DNA of 14,146 nt from contig JAJYBQ010000033.1 in NCBI GenBank assembly GCA_021778935.1, positions 1 to 14,146 on the forward strand, written 5' to 3'. Below the pieces are notes generated by a model that worked only from the letters and a program-made list of their open reading frames with translations, was not told the DNA's origin and did no database searches. The stretch's first letter is position 1. Each line of letters begins with the position of its first letter. A program made the position numbers and the translations under genes. This document shows positions 1 to 6,972 of this stretch, piece after piece. This stretch comes from Pseudomonadota bacterium. GTDB lineage: Bacteria > Pseudomonadota > Gammaproteobacteria > Burkholderiales > Burkholderiaceae.

Positions 1-212
1 AGAAGGAAAAGAAGGCCGCTAAAAAAAAAGTAGCGACTAAGAAGGAAGCCGTCAAACCGGCCGCTGCGAAGAAGCGGGCTCCCGCCAAGCGCAAGGCGGC
101 GGTCAAGGAAGTGGCTGCCCCGGCGGAGTCGCTTCCCGGCACGGCAGCAGAAGGCGCCCTCGAGGCCGACGCCGGCGCAGCGTGGCCGTTCCCGTCCGGG
201 AGCCGGCCGTAG
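1..212 (+). CDS. Histone H1-like lysine/alanine-rich DNA-binding protein, C-terminal part (5' end outside window)
   Basis: The frame read from base 3 is open from the left edge to a TAG at 210-212, giving 69 residues. The first 40 or so are almost only Lys, Ala, Val, Pro and Arg (runs such as KKAAKKKVATKKEA and PAAAKKRAPAKRKAA), the composition of eukaryotic histone H1 tails and of bacterial HctB/AlgP-type proteins. Such proteins bind DNA without sequence specificity through their positive charge and are thought to compact the nucleoid or influence transcription. After the basic part comes a short acidic and neutral stretch and then the ending AAWPFPSGSRP, a terminal signature I recall from betaproteobacterial H1-like proteins. 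The N-terminus and start are not visible, so total length is unknown. A strong terminator follows 24 bases after the stop, so this is the last gene of its transcript; the PfkB kinase gene converges on it. A less specific Lys/Ala-rich protein is the alternative. Confidence 0.75.
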   Translation, partial: KEKKAAKKKVATKKEAVKPAAAKKRAPAKRKAAVKEVAAPAESLPGTAAEGALEADAGAAWPFPSGSRP

Positions 213-236
213 TCCGACGCGGTTGTCGTTTCGTGC

Positions 237-268
237 AAACGCCCCACAGCCGTGGGGCGTTTTTTTTT
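237..268 (+). terminator. Rho-independent terminator of the histone-like gene
   Basis: An 11-pair stem (AAACGCCCCAC at 237-247 with GTGGGGCGTTT at 252-262) closes on the four-base loop AGCC, and the T-run continues to 268. It lies 24 bases after the stop of the + strand gene. The T-run touches the stop codon of the converging kinase gene (267-269). On the - strand the same stem follows that stop directly but has only a weak U stretch after it, so any bidirectional activity is inference. Confidence 0.9.
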
Positions 269-1205
269 ACCAGGGGCGGTACCCGAATGCCTCGAGGAAG
301 CGTTCCTCGATTTGTGCACGGTTTGTTTCGTGCCGCTGCGCACCGTGGTGTTCGATTTTGATCGCTCCCATGACCGAGGCCAGCCGTCCGGTCGTCTCCC
401 AATCGAAATGCTGGGCGATGCCGTACAGAATTCCAGCCCGATAGGCATCGCCGCAGCCGGTCGGATCGGCGATGGCGCGGGCGGGTGCCGCCGGAATCTG
501 CACGATGCGGCCACGGCAATGGATTTCGGAGCCGGCCGCTCCACGGGTCACGATCAGGGCGTCCAGGCTGCGCGCGAGGGAGGCCAGCGGAACCCCCGTC
601 TTGGTTTCCAGGAGCTTCCCTTCGTAGTCATTGACCGCGACGTAGCGTGCCTGCCCGACGAAGCGCAGCAGATCCGGGCCGTCGAATAGCGGCATCGCCT
701 GGCCGGGGTCGAACAGGAATGGGACGGCGCGTTCTGCCAAGGCGTGGGCGTGTGCCAGCATGCCGTCGCGCCCGTCCGGCCCCACCAGCCCAAGCTCGAT
801 GGTGTCGTCATCCGGAATCGGGTTGCAGTGGGAGTGTGACATGGCGCCCGGATGGAACGCAGTGATCTGGTTGTCGTCCAGGTCGGTCGTGATGAACGCT
901 TGCGCGGTATGGGTGCCATCGATCTGCAGCACGCGGCTGCGGTCGATGCCCAGGGTGTCGAGCCGGCGGAGATATTCGCCGCCATCCTCGCCGACCGTTC
1001 CCAGCGGCGTCGGCGTGCCGCCGAGTTGCGCGAGGCAGTAGGCGATGTTCCCGGCGACACCCCCGAATTCTCGGCGCAACGTCGGAACCAGGAAGGAAAC
1101 ATTCAGGATATGAACCTGATCGGGAAGGATGTGGTCTTTGAACCGCCCCGGGAACACCATGATCGAGTCGTAGGCGATGGACGCACAGATGAGGGTTTTT
1201 TTCAT
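267..1205 (-). CDS. PfkB-family carbohydrate/nucleoside kinase (adenosine kinase-like)
   Basis: This 312-residue protein has the ribokinase/PfkB fold signatures. FGGVAGN at about 47-53 is the N-terminal glycine motif of the substrate site; NDYEG at 192-196 is the conserved Asn/Glu element near Mg-ATP; DPTGCGDAYRAG at 247-258 is the PfkB signature 2, with Asp253 as the expected catalytic base and the Gly-Cys-Gly anion hole. Family members transfer phosphate from ATP to a hydroxymethyl group of a sugar or nucleoside in the cytoplasm. Proteins of this length and type in betaproteobacteria are commonly annotated adenosine kinase, but the substrate cannot be read from the sequence. It is the last gene of the - strand series, 14 bases after the zinc-ribbon gene. 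No strong Shine-Dalgarno precedes the ATG, which suggests coupling to upstream translation. The stop codon lies in the terminator T-run. Confidence 0.9.
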   Translation of the reverse strand: MKKTLICASIAYDSIMVFPGRFKDHILPDQVHILNVSFLVPTLRREFGGVAGNIAYCLAQLGGTPTPLGTVGEDGGEYLRRLDTLGIDRSRVLQIDGTHTAQAFITTDLDDNQITAFHPGAMSHSHCNPIPDDDTIELGLVGPDGRDGMLAHAHALAERAVPFLFDPGQAMPLFDGPDLLRFVGQARYVAVNDYEGKLLETKTGVPLASLARSLDALIVTRGAAGSEIHCRGRIVQIPAAPARAIADPTGCGDAYRAGILYGIAQHFDWETTGRLASVMGAIKIEHHGAQRHETNRAQIEERFLEAFGYRPW

Positions 1206-1219
1206 TACAGGCGGAGATC

Positions 1220-2005
1220 TCAGGGAAAGAACGGATAGGCGACGAATCCTGTGGCGCCAGGGCCCGGAGGAACGAAAAGGATGCGGATCGATCGGTCCGC
1301 CCCTGGGGGAAGGCTATCCGGCGGCACCAGGGAGTTGGACGTCGGCCCGTAGTCCTCTGGCGAGAAGACCTTGCGCGCGATGGCTTGATCCTGGGCGTTC
1401 GTCAGGGTGAGTTCGATGGACGGCAGCGCCATCGCGAACGGTGCCCGGTTACGGATCACCGCGTCGAATTCCATCGCGCTGGTGTTCGGAACCGCCTGGA
1501 GGTCGCTGCTGACAATTGCGAGCAGATCCGGGCGCATCGGTAGCGTTGCGCGGCATGCGAGCGGCGTACACAGCGCATCCAGCGTCGGTCGCAGCGATGG
1601 CAGATTCGCCAGCAGATCAGCACGGAACTGGATCACGAGTTGCGCGACAAGCGTGATGGCGAGCAGGGTGGAGGTCGTGGCGAGCGCCGCGCGCAGGGTG
1701 CGGCCGGCACGGCGCTTGTCGGCACGCAGAAAATCCGGTTGCGCGGCTTCGGGGGGGGCGGGATCCTCGGAGCGGCCGGGTGCCACATCGGGCGGCAGGT
1801 GGTCCGGTTCGCGCGGGATTGGCGCATCCTCCGACGGGGGAGTCGGAGCGTCCGGGTGGTCGTCCGCGATGGCTTCGAGCCGGGACCGGGCATCGAAGAC
1901 GTGGCGGCAGTCGCCGCAGCGAACCAGGCCGCCGTGCGAGCGCAACTGCTCCTCGCTGACGCGGAAGAGCGCATTGCAGTTCGGGCAGCGGGTGGCAAAG
2001 CTCAT
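1220..2005 (-). CDS. Zinc-ribbon (MJ0042-type) and DUF3426 single-pass membrane protein
   Basis: Starting at the ATG at 2005 the protein has 261 residues. Residues 1-40 form a zinc ribbon with Cys7-Pro-Asn-Cys10 and Cys30-Gly-Asp-Cys33, followed by HVFDARSRLE, the usual MJ0042 layout. A Pro/Asp/Glu-rich linker (about 50-95) leads to one hydrophobic segment at about 104-126, then a C-terminal DUF3426 domain with Cys146 and Cys151 and the FSPEDY element near 214-219. The zinc ribbon would face the cytoplasm and DUF3426 the periplasm. The role is unknown; a sensor or assembly function is speculation. The frame is open further upstream to 2233, but that stretch overlaps prmA and is Arg/Ser/Pro-rich shadow sequence, so the start directly before the zinc ribbon is preferred; GGGGGT lies 11 bases before it. 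The prmA stop is 22 bases upstream, a conserved neighbour pair. Confidence 0.88.
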   Translation of the reverse strand: MSFATRCPNCNALFRVSEEQLRSHGGLVRCGDCRHVFDARSRLEAIADDHPDAPTPPSEDAPIPREPDHLPPDVAPGRSEDPAPPEAAQPDFLRADKRRAGRTLRAALATTSTLLAITLVAQLVIQFRADLLANLPSLRPTLDALCTPLACRATLPMRPDLLAIVSSDLQAVPNTSAMEFDAVIRNRAPFAMALPSIELTLTNAQDQAIARKVFSPEDYGPTSNSLVPPDSLPPGADRSIRILFVPPGPGATGFVAYPFFP

Positions 2006-2027
2006 TTCGGCGCGACCCCCGCTGCGT

Positions 2028-2963
2028 TCAGGGGTTGGGTTTCCGGAGGGTGTCGCCGGACGGCTTGGTTCCGGCGATCGCCACCCAGCCTTCATCCTGC
2101 GCGACGATGGCAAGCGCAATGCCGGGGTCTGCCCGCAGGAAGGTGTCGAGGATCGCCTGGGCCTGGCGTTCCAGGATGCCCGAGAGCAGGATCGCGCCGC
2201 CCGGGCGCACCCGGTGGGCCAGCATCGGCGCAAGCACCATGATGGGATTGGCGAGGATGTTCGCGATCACGAGATCGAAGCGCCGTTCCGATTCGCCGGC
2301 AAACGCTTCCGGGTCGGTGTAGCGGACCGCAACCCGGTTTTCCTGCGCGTTGTGGCGGGCGGTGGTGATCGCGGCCGGGTCGATGTCGACGCCGACCACC
2401 TCGGCCGCCCCCAGCGCGGCGGCGCAGATCGACAGGATGCCCGATCCGCAACCATAGTCGAGGACGGACAGGCCGACCGGCGCGTTCCGTTCCAGCCACT
2501 GCAGGCACAGGCGTGTCGTCGGATGCGCTCCGGTGCCGAACGCGGCACCGGGGTCGATGCGAAGGTTGATCGCGTGCGGGTCGGGCGGGGCATGCCAGCT
2601 TGGGACGATCCAGATCTGTCCGACTGCGATCGGGGAGAACTGTTCCTGCGTTCGGCGGACCCAGTCGCAGTCGTCTACCGTGCGCTGTGCGATCGGCGCG
2701 GGCGGGCTGGCGCCGAGATCCGCGGCGGCCGACGCGAGCATGCTCCCGACATCCGCGTCGCGGTCGATCAGCACGCTCACCCGGTTGTTGCGCCATGCGG
2801 CGTCCGGCGGCTCATCTCCCGGCTCGCCGTACAACGCAGACTCTTCGGGGGTGTCGCGATCCTCGTCTTCTACCGACACGGATAGCGCACCTGCGGCAAG
2901 CAAGGCGTCCGTCCAGGCATCGAGCGCATCGGCGGGGAGGAGAATCTGGAATTCTGCGAACAT
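2028..2963 (-). CDS. prmA: Ribosomal protein L11 methyltransferase PrmA
   Basis: PrmA methylates ribosomal protein L11 on lysines and the N-terminal amino group using S-adenosylmethionine. The 311 residues match the family length (about 290-300). The N-terminal substrate-recognition domain (1-95) is followed by the linker WVRRTQEQFSPI and the family-specific FGTGAHPTT at 142-150. The class I SAM fold follows: LDYGCGSGIL at 168-177 (motif I), GVDIDP at 191-196 (acidic residue for the SAM ribose) and NILANP at 235-240, the catalytic-loop motif of this protein methyltransferase group. It lies 25 bases after accC and 22 before the DUF3426 gene, inside a run of - strand genes that is probably cotranscribed. 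The start ATG gives the usual MFAEFQILL-like N-terminus. No strong Shine-Dalgarno is visible. Confidence 0.96.
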   Translation of the reverse strand: MFAEFQILLPADALDAWTDALLAAGALSVSVEDEDRDTPEESALYGEPGDEPPDAAWRNNRVSVLIDRDADVGSMLASAAADLGASPPAPIAQRTVDDCDWVRRTQEQFSPIAVGQIWIVPSWHAPPDPHAINLRIDPGAAFGTGAHPTTRLCLQWLERNAPVGLSVLDYGCGSGILSICAAALGAAEVVGVDIDPAAITTARHNAQENRVAVRYTDPEAFAGESERRFDLVIANILANPIMVLAPMLAHRVRPGGAILLSGILERQAQAILDTFLRADPGIALAIVAQDEGWVAIAGTKPSGDTLRKPNP

Positions 2964-2988
2964 CGTGGTGATCCGGGACCGGGTCGGC

Positions 2989-4347
2989 CTATCCCTGGTT
3001 GGCCTTCTTTTCCGCCAGACGTTTTTCCAGGTAGTGGATGCTGGTGCCTCCCTGCACGAATTTTTCGTCCATCATCAATTCTCGGTGCAGGGGGATGTTC
3101 GTGCTGATGCCCTCGACGACGGCCTCCGACAGCGCGATCCGCATGCGTGCGATTGCCTGCTCGCGGGTGTCGCCATAGCACAGCAGTTTTCCGATCATCG
3201 AATCGTAATTCGGCGGCACGACATACCCCGCGTACGCATGCGAGTCCACCCGTACGCCCGGCCCTCCCGGCGTATGCCAAGCGGTGATCCGCCCGGGGCT
3301 GGGCGTGAACCGGTACGGATCCTCGGCGTTGATGCGGCATTCGATGGCATGGCCGCGCAGAACCACGTCGCGCTGCCGGATCGTCAGGCGCTCTCCCGCC
3401 GCGACCCGGATCTGCTGCTGCACGAGGTCGATGCCGGTGACGAGTTCCGTCACCGGATGCTCGACCTGGATCCGCGTGTTCATCTCGATGAAGTAGAACT
3501 CGCCGTTTTCGTAAAGGAATTCGAAGGTTCCGGCGCCGCGGTAGTCGACCTTGCGGCAGGCCTCGGCGCAACGGTCGCCGATGCGCTCGATGAGTTTGCG
3601 GGGGATGCCGGGGGCCGGCGCTTCTTCCAGGATCTTCTGATGGCGACGTTGCATCGAACAGTCGCGCTCGCCCAGCCAGATTGCGTTGCGGTACTGATCG
3701 GCGAGCACCTGGATTTCGATGTGGCGCGGGTTCTCGAGAAACTTCTCCATGTAGACGTTCGGATTGCCGAACGCCGTCTGCGCTTCCTGGCGGGTCATGG
3801 TTACCGCGCTGAGCAAGGCGGCTTCCGTATGGACGACGCGCATGCCGCGTCCGCCGCCCCCCCCGGCCGCCTTGATGATGACCGGATACCCGACGGCGCG
3901 TGCGACGCGGACAATTTCCCGCGGATCTTCCGGCAGGACCCCCTCGGATCCCGGGACGGTCGGCACGGCAGCGGCGATCATCGCGTGCTTGGCCGACACC
4001 TTGTCGCCCATCAGGCGGATCGATTCGGGGCGCGGGCCGATGAACACGAAGCCGCTGCGCTCCACGCGCTCTGCGAAATCTGCGTTCTCGGACAGGAAGC
4101 CGTATCCAGGATGGATGGCCTCCGCGTCCGTGACCTCGGCGGCGGCGATGATCGCCGGAACATTGAGATAGCTCTCTTTCGATGGCGCGGGACCGATGCA
4201 GACCGACTCGTCCGCAAGCTTGACGTACTTCGCATCGGCATCGACTTCCGAATGCACGACGACGGTACGGATGCCCAGCTCGCGGCAGGCACGTTGAATC
4301 CGCAACGCAATCTCGCCGCGGTTGGCGATCAGGATTTTTCCGAACAT
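2989..4347 (-). CDS. accC: Acetyl-CoA carboxylase, biotin carboxylase subunit AccC
   Basis: AccC carboxylates the biotin on AccB with ATP and bicarbonate, the first half-reaction of malonyl-CoA synthesis for fatty acids. The 452 residues match the family. The N-terminal domain opens with [17 protein letters not shown]; the ATP-grasp glycine loop [11 protein letters not shown] lies at 160-170; [14 protein letters not shown] at 288-301 holds the metal-binding Glu, the catalytic Arg and the HPVTE signature; the C-terminal domain contains the RINAEDP motif near 338-344. The length and the absence of a biotinyl or carboxyltransferase domain show a stand-alone subunit. The start lies 6 bases after the accB stop with no clear Shine-Dalgarno, so its translation is probably coupled to accB. 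The accA and accD genes are not in the window. Confidence 0.97.
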   Translation of the reverse strand: MFGKILIANRGEIALRIQRACRELGIRTVVVHSEVDADAKYVKLADESVCIGPAPSKESYLNVPAIIAAAEVTDAEAIHPGYGFLSENADFAERVERSGFVFIGPRPESIRLMGDKVSAKHAMIAAAVPTVPGSEGVLPEDPREIVRVARAVGYPVIIKAAGGGGGRGMRVVHTEAALLSAVTMTRQEAQTAFGNPNVYMEKFLENPRHIEIQVLADQYRNAIWLGERDCSMQRRHQKILEEAPAPGIPRKLIERIGDRCAEACRKVDYRGAGTFEFLYENGEFYFIEMNTRIQVEHPVTELVTGIDLVQQQIRVAAGERLTIRQRDVVLRGHAIECRINAEDPYRFTPSPGRITAWHTPGGPGVRVDSHAYAGYVVPPNYDSMIGKLLCYGDTREQAIARMRIALSEAVVEGISTNIPLHRELMMDEKFVQGGTSIHYLEKRLAEKKANQG

Positions 4348-4353
4348 GAGGTG

Positions 4354-4794
4354 CTACGCGATGATGAAAAGCGGCTGGCCGTATTCGACTGCCTGTCCGT
4401 TGTCCACCAGAATCTCCCGGACCGTGCCGGCAACGTCGGCTTCGATCTCGTTGAGCAGTTTCATCGCCTCGATGATGCACAGCGTGTCGCCGGCCTTGAC
4501 GGTCTGTCCGATTTCGACGAACGGCTTTGATTCGGGGTTGGGCGAGCGGTAGAAGGTGCCGACCATCGGGGATTTGACGACATGTCCGGACGGGGCTGCC
4601 GGCGGTTCCGTCGCGGCCGCCGGGGCGGACACGGCCACCGGCGCGGCCGGCATCGCCACCGGTACGGCGGCGTGTAGCGGCGCCGCATATTTATTGACGA
4701 TCCGTACTTTGTCCTCTCCCTCGGTAACTTCGATTTCCGCAATGCCGGATTCGGACACGAGGTCGATCAGGGTCTTCAATTTGCGCAGGTCCAT
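4354..4794 (-). CDS. accB: Acetyl-CoA carboxylase, biotin carboxyl carrier protein AccB
   Basis: AccB carries the biotin that shuttles carboxyl groups between AccC and the AccAD carboxyltransferase. The protein has 146 residues. An N-terminal segment (1-35, [23 protein letters not shown]) serves subunit assembly, an Ala/Pro-rich flexible linker spans about 37-70, and the biotinyl (lipoyl-like) domain spans 72-146. The biotin acceptor is Lys112 in [12 protein letters not shown]. The segment around [16 protein letters not shown] (81-96) contains the protruding thumb typical of AccB and not of other biotinyl domains. The ATG at 4794 is preceded by GTGAGG at a suitable distance. A candidate promoter and a perfect hairpin lie upstream, in the gap after aroQ; accC follows after 6 bases. 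Confidence 0.97.
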   Translation of the reverse strand: MDLRKLKTLIDLVSESGIAEIEVTEGEDKVRIVNKYAAPLHAAVPVAMPAAPVAVSAPAAATEPPAAPSGHVVKSPMVGTFYRSPNPESKPFVEIGQTVKAGDTLCIIEAMKLLNEIEADVAGTVREILVDNGQAVEYGQPLFIIA

Positions 4795-4817
4795 GGTGCC
4801 TCACGAGTGGCGCCGCC

Positions 4818-4838
4818 CGCCGGACCGTAGGTCCGGCG
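4818..4838 (-). promoter_or_regulatory. Perfect hairpin in the accB 5' leader
   Basis: CGCCGGACC at 4818-4826 and GGTCCGGCG at 4830-4838 form a perfect 9-pair stem with a three-base loop, 23 bases upstream of the accB ATG. No U-run follows in the accB direction, so it does not look like a terminator. It could be a leader structure, a protein-binding inverted repeat or the 3' end structure of the aroQ message. The function is unknown. Confidence 0.4.
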
Positions 4839-4866
4839 TCACGGCGCAAGGTTCGAGGATCGGGTA

Positions 4867-4875
4867 CATATAGCA
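4867..4875 (-). promoter_or_regulatory. Candidate extended -10 promoter for accB-accC
   Basis: On the - strand these bases read TGCTATATG, that is TG-n-TATATG, an extended -10-like element in the aroQ-accB gap. No good -35 lies 16-18 bases upstream. Transcription would begin near 4860 and give a leader of about 65 bases containing the hairpin at 4818-4838. This is sequence resemblance only. Confidence 0.3.
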
Positions 4876-4893
4876 GGCGTTCGGCGTCCGCGA

Positions 4894-5343
4894 CTACGCG
4901 TCGCCGACGCGATGGTCCGCCGCAAATTCCAGGGCCAATCGGTATCCCGTCGGGCCAAGGCCGACAAGGGTGCCGATCGCCTTGTCCGCCAGCAGGGAAA
5001 CGTGGCGAAAGGGCTCGCGGCGGTAAATGTTGGAAAGGTGCACTTCGACGAATGGAATCGCCGTTGCCGCCAATGCATCCCGCAGGGCGATGCTGGTGTG
5101 GGTGTACGCCCCCGCGTTGATGATGATGAAATCCACGCCTTCGTCGCGCGCACCGTGGATCCGGTCGATCAGCGCACCTTCGTGGTTGCTCTGAAAGCAT
5201 TGCAGGGTAAGGCCCCGCTGTCGGGCCTGCGCCTGCAGGGCGTGCTCGATGTGCGCAAGCGTCGTCTCGCCGTAGATGGCCGTTTCGCGGGAACCGAGCA
5301 GATTCAGATTCGGTCCGTTGATCAGGAGAATGTGGCTTGCCAT
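4894..5343 (-). CDS. aroQ: Type II 3-dehydroquinate dehydratase AroQ
   Basis: AroQ dehydrates 3-dehydroquinate to 3-dehydroshikimate, the third step of the shikimate pathway, through an enolate intermediate. The 149 residues match the dodecameric type II family. Visible motifs are [11 protein letters not shown] at 10-20; Tyr24, the expected catalytic tyrosine, in the mobile lid; SNHEG at 52-56; [10 protein letters not shown] at 75-84; and [14 protein letters not shown] at 100-113, with catalytic His102 and substrate-binding Arg residues. It is the first gene of the - strand series and is divergent from mpl. The gap of 99 bases to accB holds a hairpin and a possible second promoter. Its own promoter candidate is TGGACA-17-GACAAT at 5377-5405. 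No clear Shine-Dalgarno precedes the ATG. aroE, the next enzyme of the pathway, lies elsewhere in this window on the other strand. Confidence 0.97.
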   Translation of the reverse strand: MASHILLINGPNLNLLGSRETAIYGETTLAHIEHALQAQARQRGLTLQCFQSNHEGALIDRIHGARDEGVDFIIINAGAYTHTSIALRDALAATAIPFVEVHLSNIYRREPFRHVSLLADKAIGTLVGLGPTGYRLALEFAADHRVGDA

Positions 5344-5376
5344 TGAATTTTGAGCAGAACGCGGAAAATGGGCGAC

Positions 5377-5405
5377 ATTGTCGACAGAATCCGGGGTTTT
5401 GTCCA
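5377..5405 (-). promoter_or_regulatory. aroQ: Sigma-70-type promoter for aroQ
   Basis: On the - strand TGGACA (5405-5400) is separated by exactly 17 bases from GACAAT (5382-5377), five and four matches to the TTGACA and TATAAT consensus. Transcription would start near 5370, giving a leader of about 27 bases before the aroQ ATG. The position in the divergent intergenic region supports the call. Confidence 0.55.
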
Positions 5406-5412
5406 GACCGGA

Positions 5413-5418
5413 TAGAAT
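5413..5418 (+). promoter_or_regulatory. mpl: Candidate -10 element for mpl
   Basis: TAGAAT lies 30 bases before the preferred GTG start of mpl and would place the transcript start near 5425. No good -35 lies at the normal distance. It sits just upstream of the aroQ -35 on the opposite strand, so polymerases at the two promoters would compete for the same DNA. Confidence 0.35.
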
Positions 5419-5448
5419 TTCCCTTTATCGAATCGAGTGGCGATCGCC

Positions 5449-6972
5449 GTGCATCTGCACATCCTGGGAATTTGCGGTACCTTCATGGGCGGAATCGCGC
5501 GCCTGGCCTTGGCCGCCGGACATCGGGTCACCGGCTGCGACCATGCAGTGTATCCGCCGATGAGCGAGCAGTTGCGCGATGCGGGCGTCGATGTGATCGA
5601 AGGATTCGGTGCCGAGCAGCTGGCAATCGCGCCGGATGTGTTTGTCATCGGCAATGTCGTTGCCCGGGGCAATCCGCTGTTCGAGGTGATCCTGGAGGCC
5701 GATGCACCTTTTGTATCCGGTCCGGCATGGGTGCGGGAGAATATCCTGCGCGGTCGGCACGTGCTTGCCGTTGCCGGCACCCACGGAAAGACGACCACAT
5801 CCTCGCTGTGCGCATGGATTCTGGATCAGGCGGGGCGGGAGCCGGGGTTCCTGATCGGCGGGGTTCCCGGCGGCTTCGGCATCTCCGCTCGCCTTGGGCG
5901 GGTCGATGCGCCGTTCGTGATCGAGGCGGACGAATACGATAGCGCGTTGTTCGACAAGCGCAGCAAGTTCGTCCACTACTTTCCCCGTACGGTGATTGCC
6001 AATAATCTGGAATACGACCACGCCGACATCTTCCCCGACCTTGCGGCCATCGAGACCCAATTCCACCACCTGATGCGCTGCGTACCGCGTGGCGGGCGGG
6101 CGATCGTCAGTGGCCGCGATGCGGCGTTGGCCCGGGTTCTGGCGCGCGGCGCATGGTGTGAGGTCGAACGCTTCGGGTCTTCGGCGGACTGGGACTGGCG
6201 TGCAGCGGATCCCGGCGCGGGGCGCGAGCACGACGAGACCGAGGCATTCGAAATCCTTCGGGCCGGCCACGGCGTGGGCACGGTCGGGTGGACCCTTGCG
6301 GGTGACCACAATCGCGACAACGCGGTGGCAGCGGTGGCGGCATGCGCCCATCTCGGGGTGGACCCGGAGGCGGCCTGCCGGGCGCTGAGCCGTTTCCCGG
6401 GGGTCAAGCGGCGGCTGGAACTGCGCGGCGTGGCCGACGGGGTTTCGGTGTACGACGACTTCGCCCACCATCCGACGGCGATCGAGGCGACGCTCGCGGG
6501 TTTGCGCCGGCGGGCCGGAGGGAAACGGATTCTGGCCTTGCTCGAACCGCGTTCCAACACCATGCGCCTGGGGACCATGCGCGACCGTCTGGCCACGAGC
6601 TTGCGGGATGCCGACCTCACGTTCTGCTTCGAGCCGCCGCAACTGGGCTGGGATCCGCGTGCCGCGCTGGCGCCATTGGGCAAACGGGCGCGGGTGTTCT
6701 CCGACATCGACCAGTTGGTCGAGGCGGTGGTGCGGGTTGGGCGTCCGGGCGACCAGGTGATCGCAATGAGCAACGGCGGCTTCGGGGGCATCCATGGAAA
6801 GCTGCTCGCAGCGCTGGCTGCTGCGCACAGAGCGAGACCAATCTTTTCTTCCGCGAGCGCCGATGGGCGGACCGTCGCGTACGAAGCGAGTTCCACCCCC
6901 TCTCCTGCCCAGGCGGAAGCGGGCGGGGGTGCGGGTATCGCAATGGACACGGAAACGGAGCGCGGGCAGTGA
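5449..6972 (+). CDS. mpl: UDP-N-acetylmuramate:L-alanyl-gamma-D-glutamyl-meso-diaminopimelate ligase Mpl
   Basis: Mpl attaches recycled murein tripeptide to UDP-MurNAc with ATP, a cytoplasmic step of peptidoglycan recycling. The protein is 507 residues from the GTG at 5449, which gives MHLHILGICGTFMGG, the usual family N-terminus; a GTG at 5437 would add four residues but lacks a Shine-Dalgarno, whereas GAGTGG lies 8 bases before 5449. Mur-ligase motifs are visible: AGTHGKTTTSS (P-loop, about 109-119), VIEADEYDSALFDKRSKF (Mpl/MurC-type), NNLEYDHADIF, DDFAHHP and LEPRSNTM. The normal family sequence appears to end near GIHGKLLAAL; about 48 further low-complexity residues follow. Those residues are partly encoded by an imperfect palindrome resembling dispersed repeats (see the repeat entry). 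The stop TGA overlaps the ATG of the ribonuclease gene by one base. It is divergent from aroQ. Confidence 0.95.
   Translation: MHLHILGICGTFMGGIARLALAAGHRVTGCDHAVYPPMSEQLRDAGVDVIEGFGAEQLAIAPDVFVIGNVVARGNPLFEVILEADAPFVSGPAWVRENILRGRHVLAVAGTHGKTTTSSLCAWILDQAGREPGFLIGGVPGGFGISARLGRVDAPFVIEADEYDSALFDKRSKFVHYFPRTVIANNLEYDHADIFPDLAAIETQFHHLMRCVPRGGRAIVSGRDAALARVLARGAWCEVERFGSSADWDWRAADPGAGREHDETEAFEILRAGHGVGTVGWTLAGDHNRDNAVAAVAACAHLGVDPEAACRALSRFPGVKRRLELRGVADGVSVYDDFAHHPTAIEATLAGLRRRAGGKRILALLEPRSNTMRLGTMRDRLATSLRDADLTFCFEPPQLGWDPRAALAPLGKRARVFSDIDQLVEAVVRVGRPGDQVIAMSNGGFGGIHGKLLAALAAAHRARPIFSSASADGRTVAYEASSTPSPAQAEAGGGAGIAMDTETERGQ
6894..6938. repeat. Imperfect palindromic, GC-rich dispersed-repeat-like element inside the mpl 3' end
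   Basis: CACCCCC at 6894-6900 pairs with GGGGGTG at 6925-6931, and the bases between are partly complementary (CTCTCCTGCC against GGCGGAAGCGGGCG). Read on the - strand and translated it gives YPHPRPLPPGQERG, the type of product seen when dispersed REP-like repeats of high-GC proteobacteria are mis-called as genes. Only one copy is in the window, so copy number is untested. It encodes part of the unusual tail of Mpl. Confidence 0.5.

Noticed and set aside
1407..2885. A 492-codon open frame on the + strand opposite the DUF3426 gene and prmA
   Set aside because: Ser/Arg/Gly-rich with no domain; the opposite strand encodes the zinc ribbon and the methyltransferase motifs.
2533..4530. A 665-codon open frame on the + strand opposite accC and accB
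   Set aside because: It lies antisense to two clearly recognised genes, has no recognisable domain and is the usual by-product of GC-rich third positions.
5437..5448. GGCGATCGCC near the mpl start and GCGATCGC near 13903 as HIP1-like repeats
   Set aside because: Two isolated palindromic octamers in GC-rich DNA are not evidence of an enriched element.
5425..6828. A 467-codon open frame on the - strand opposite mpl
   Set aside because: Antisense shadow of mpl; the + strand frame carries every Mur-ligase motif.
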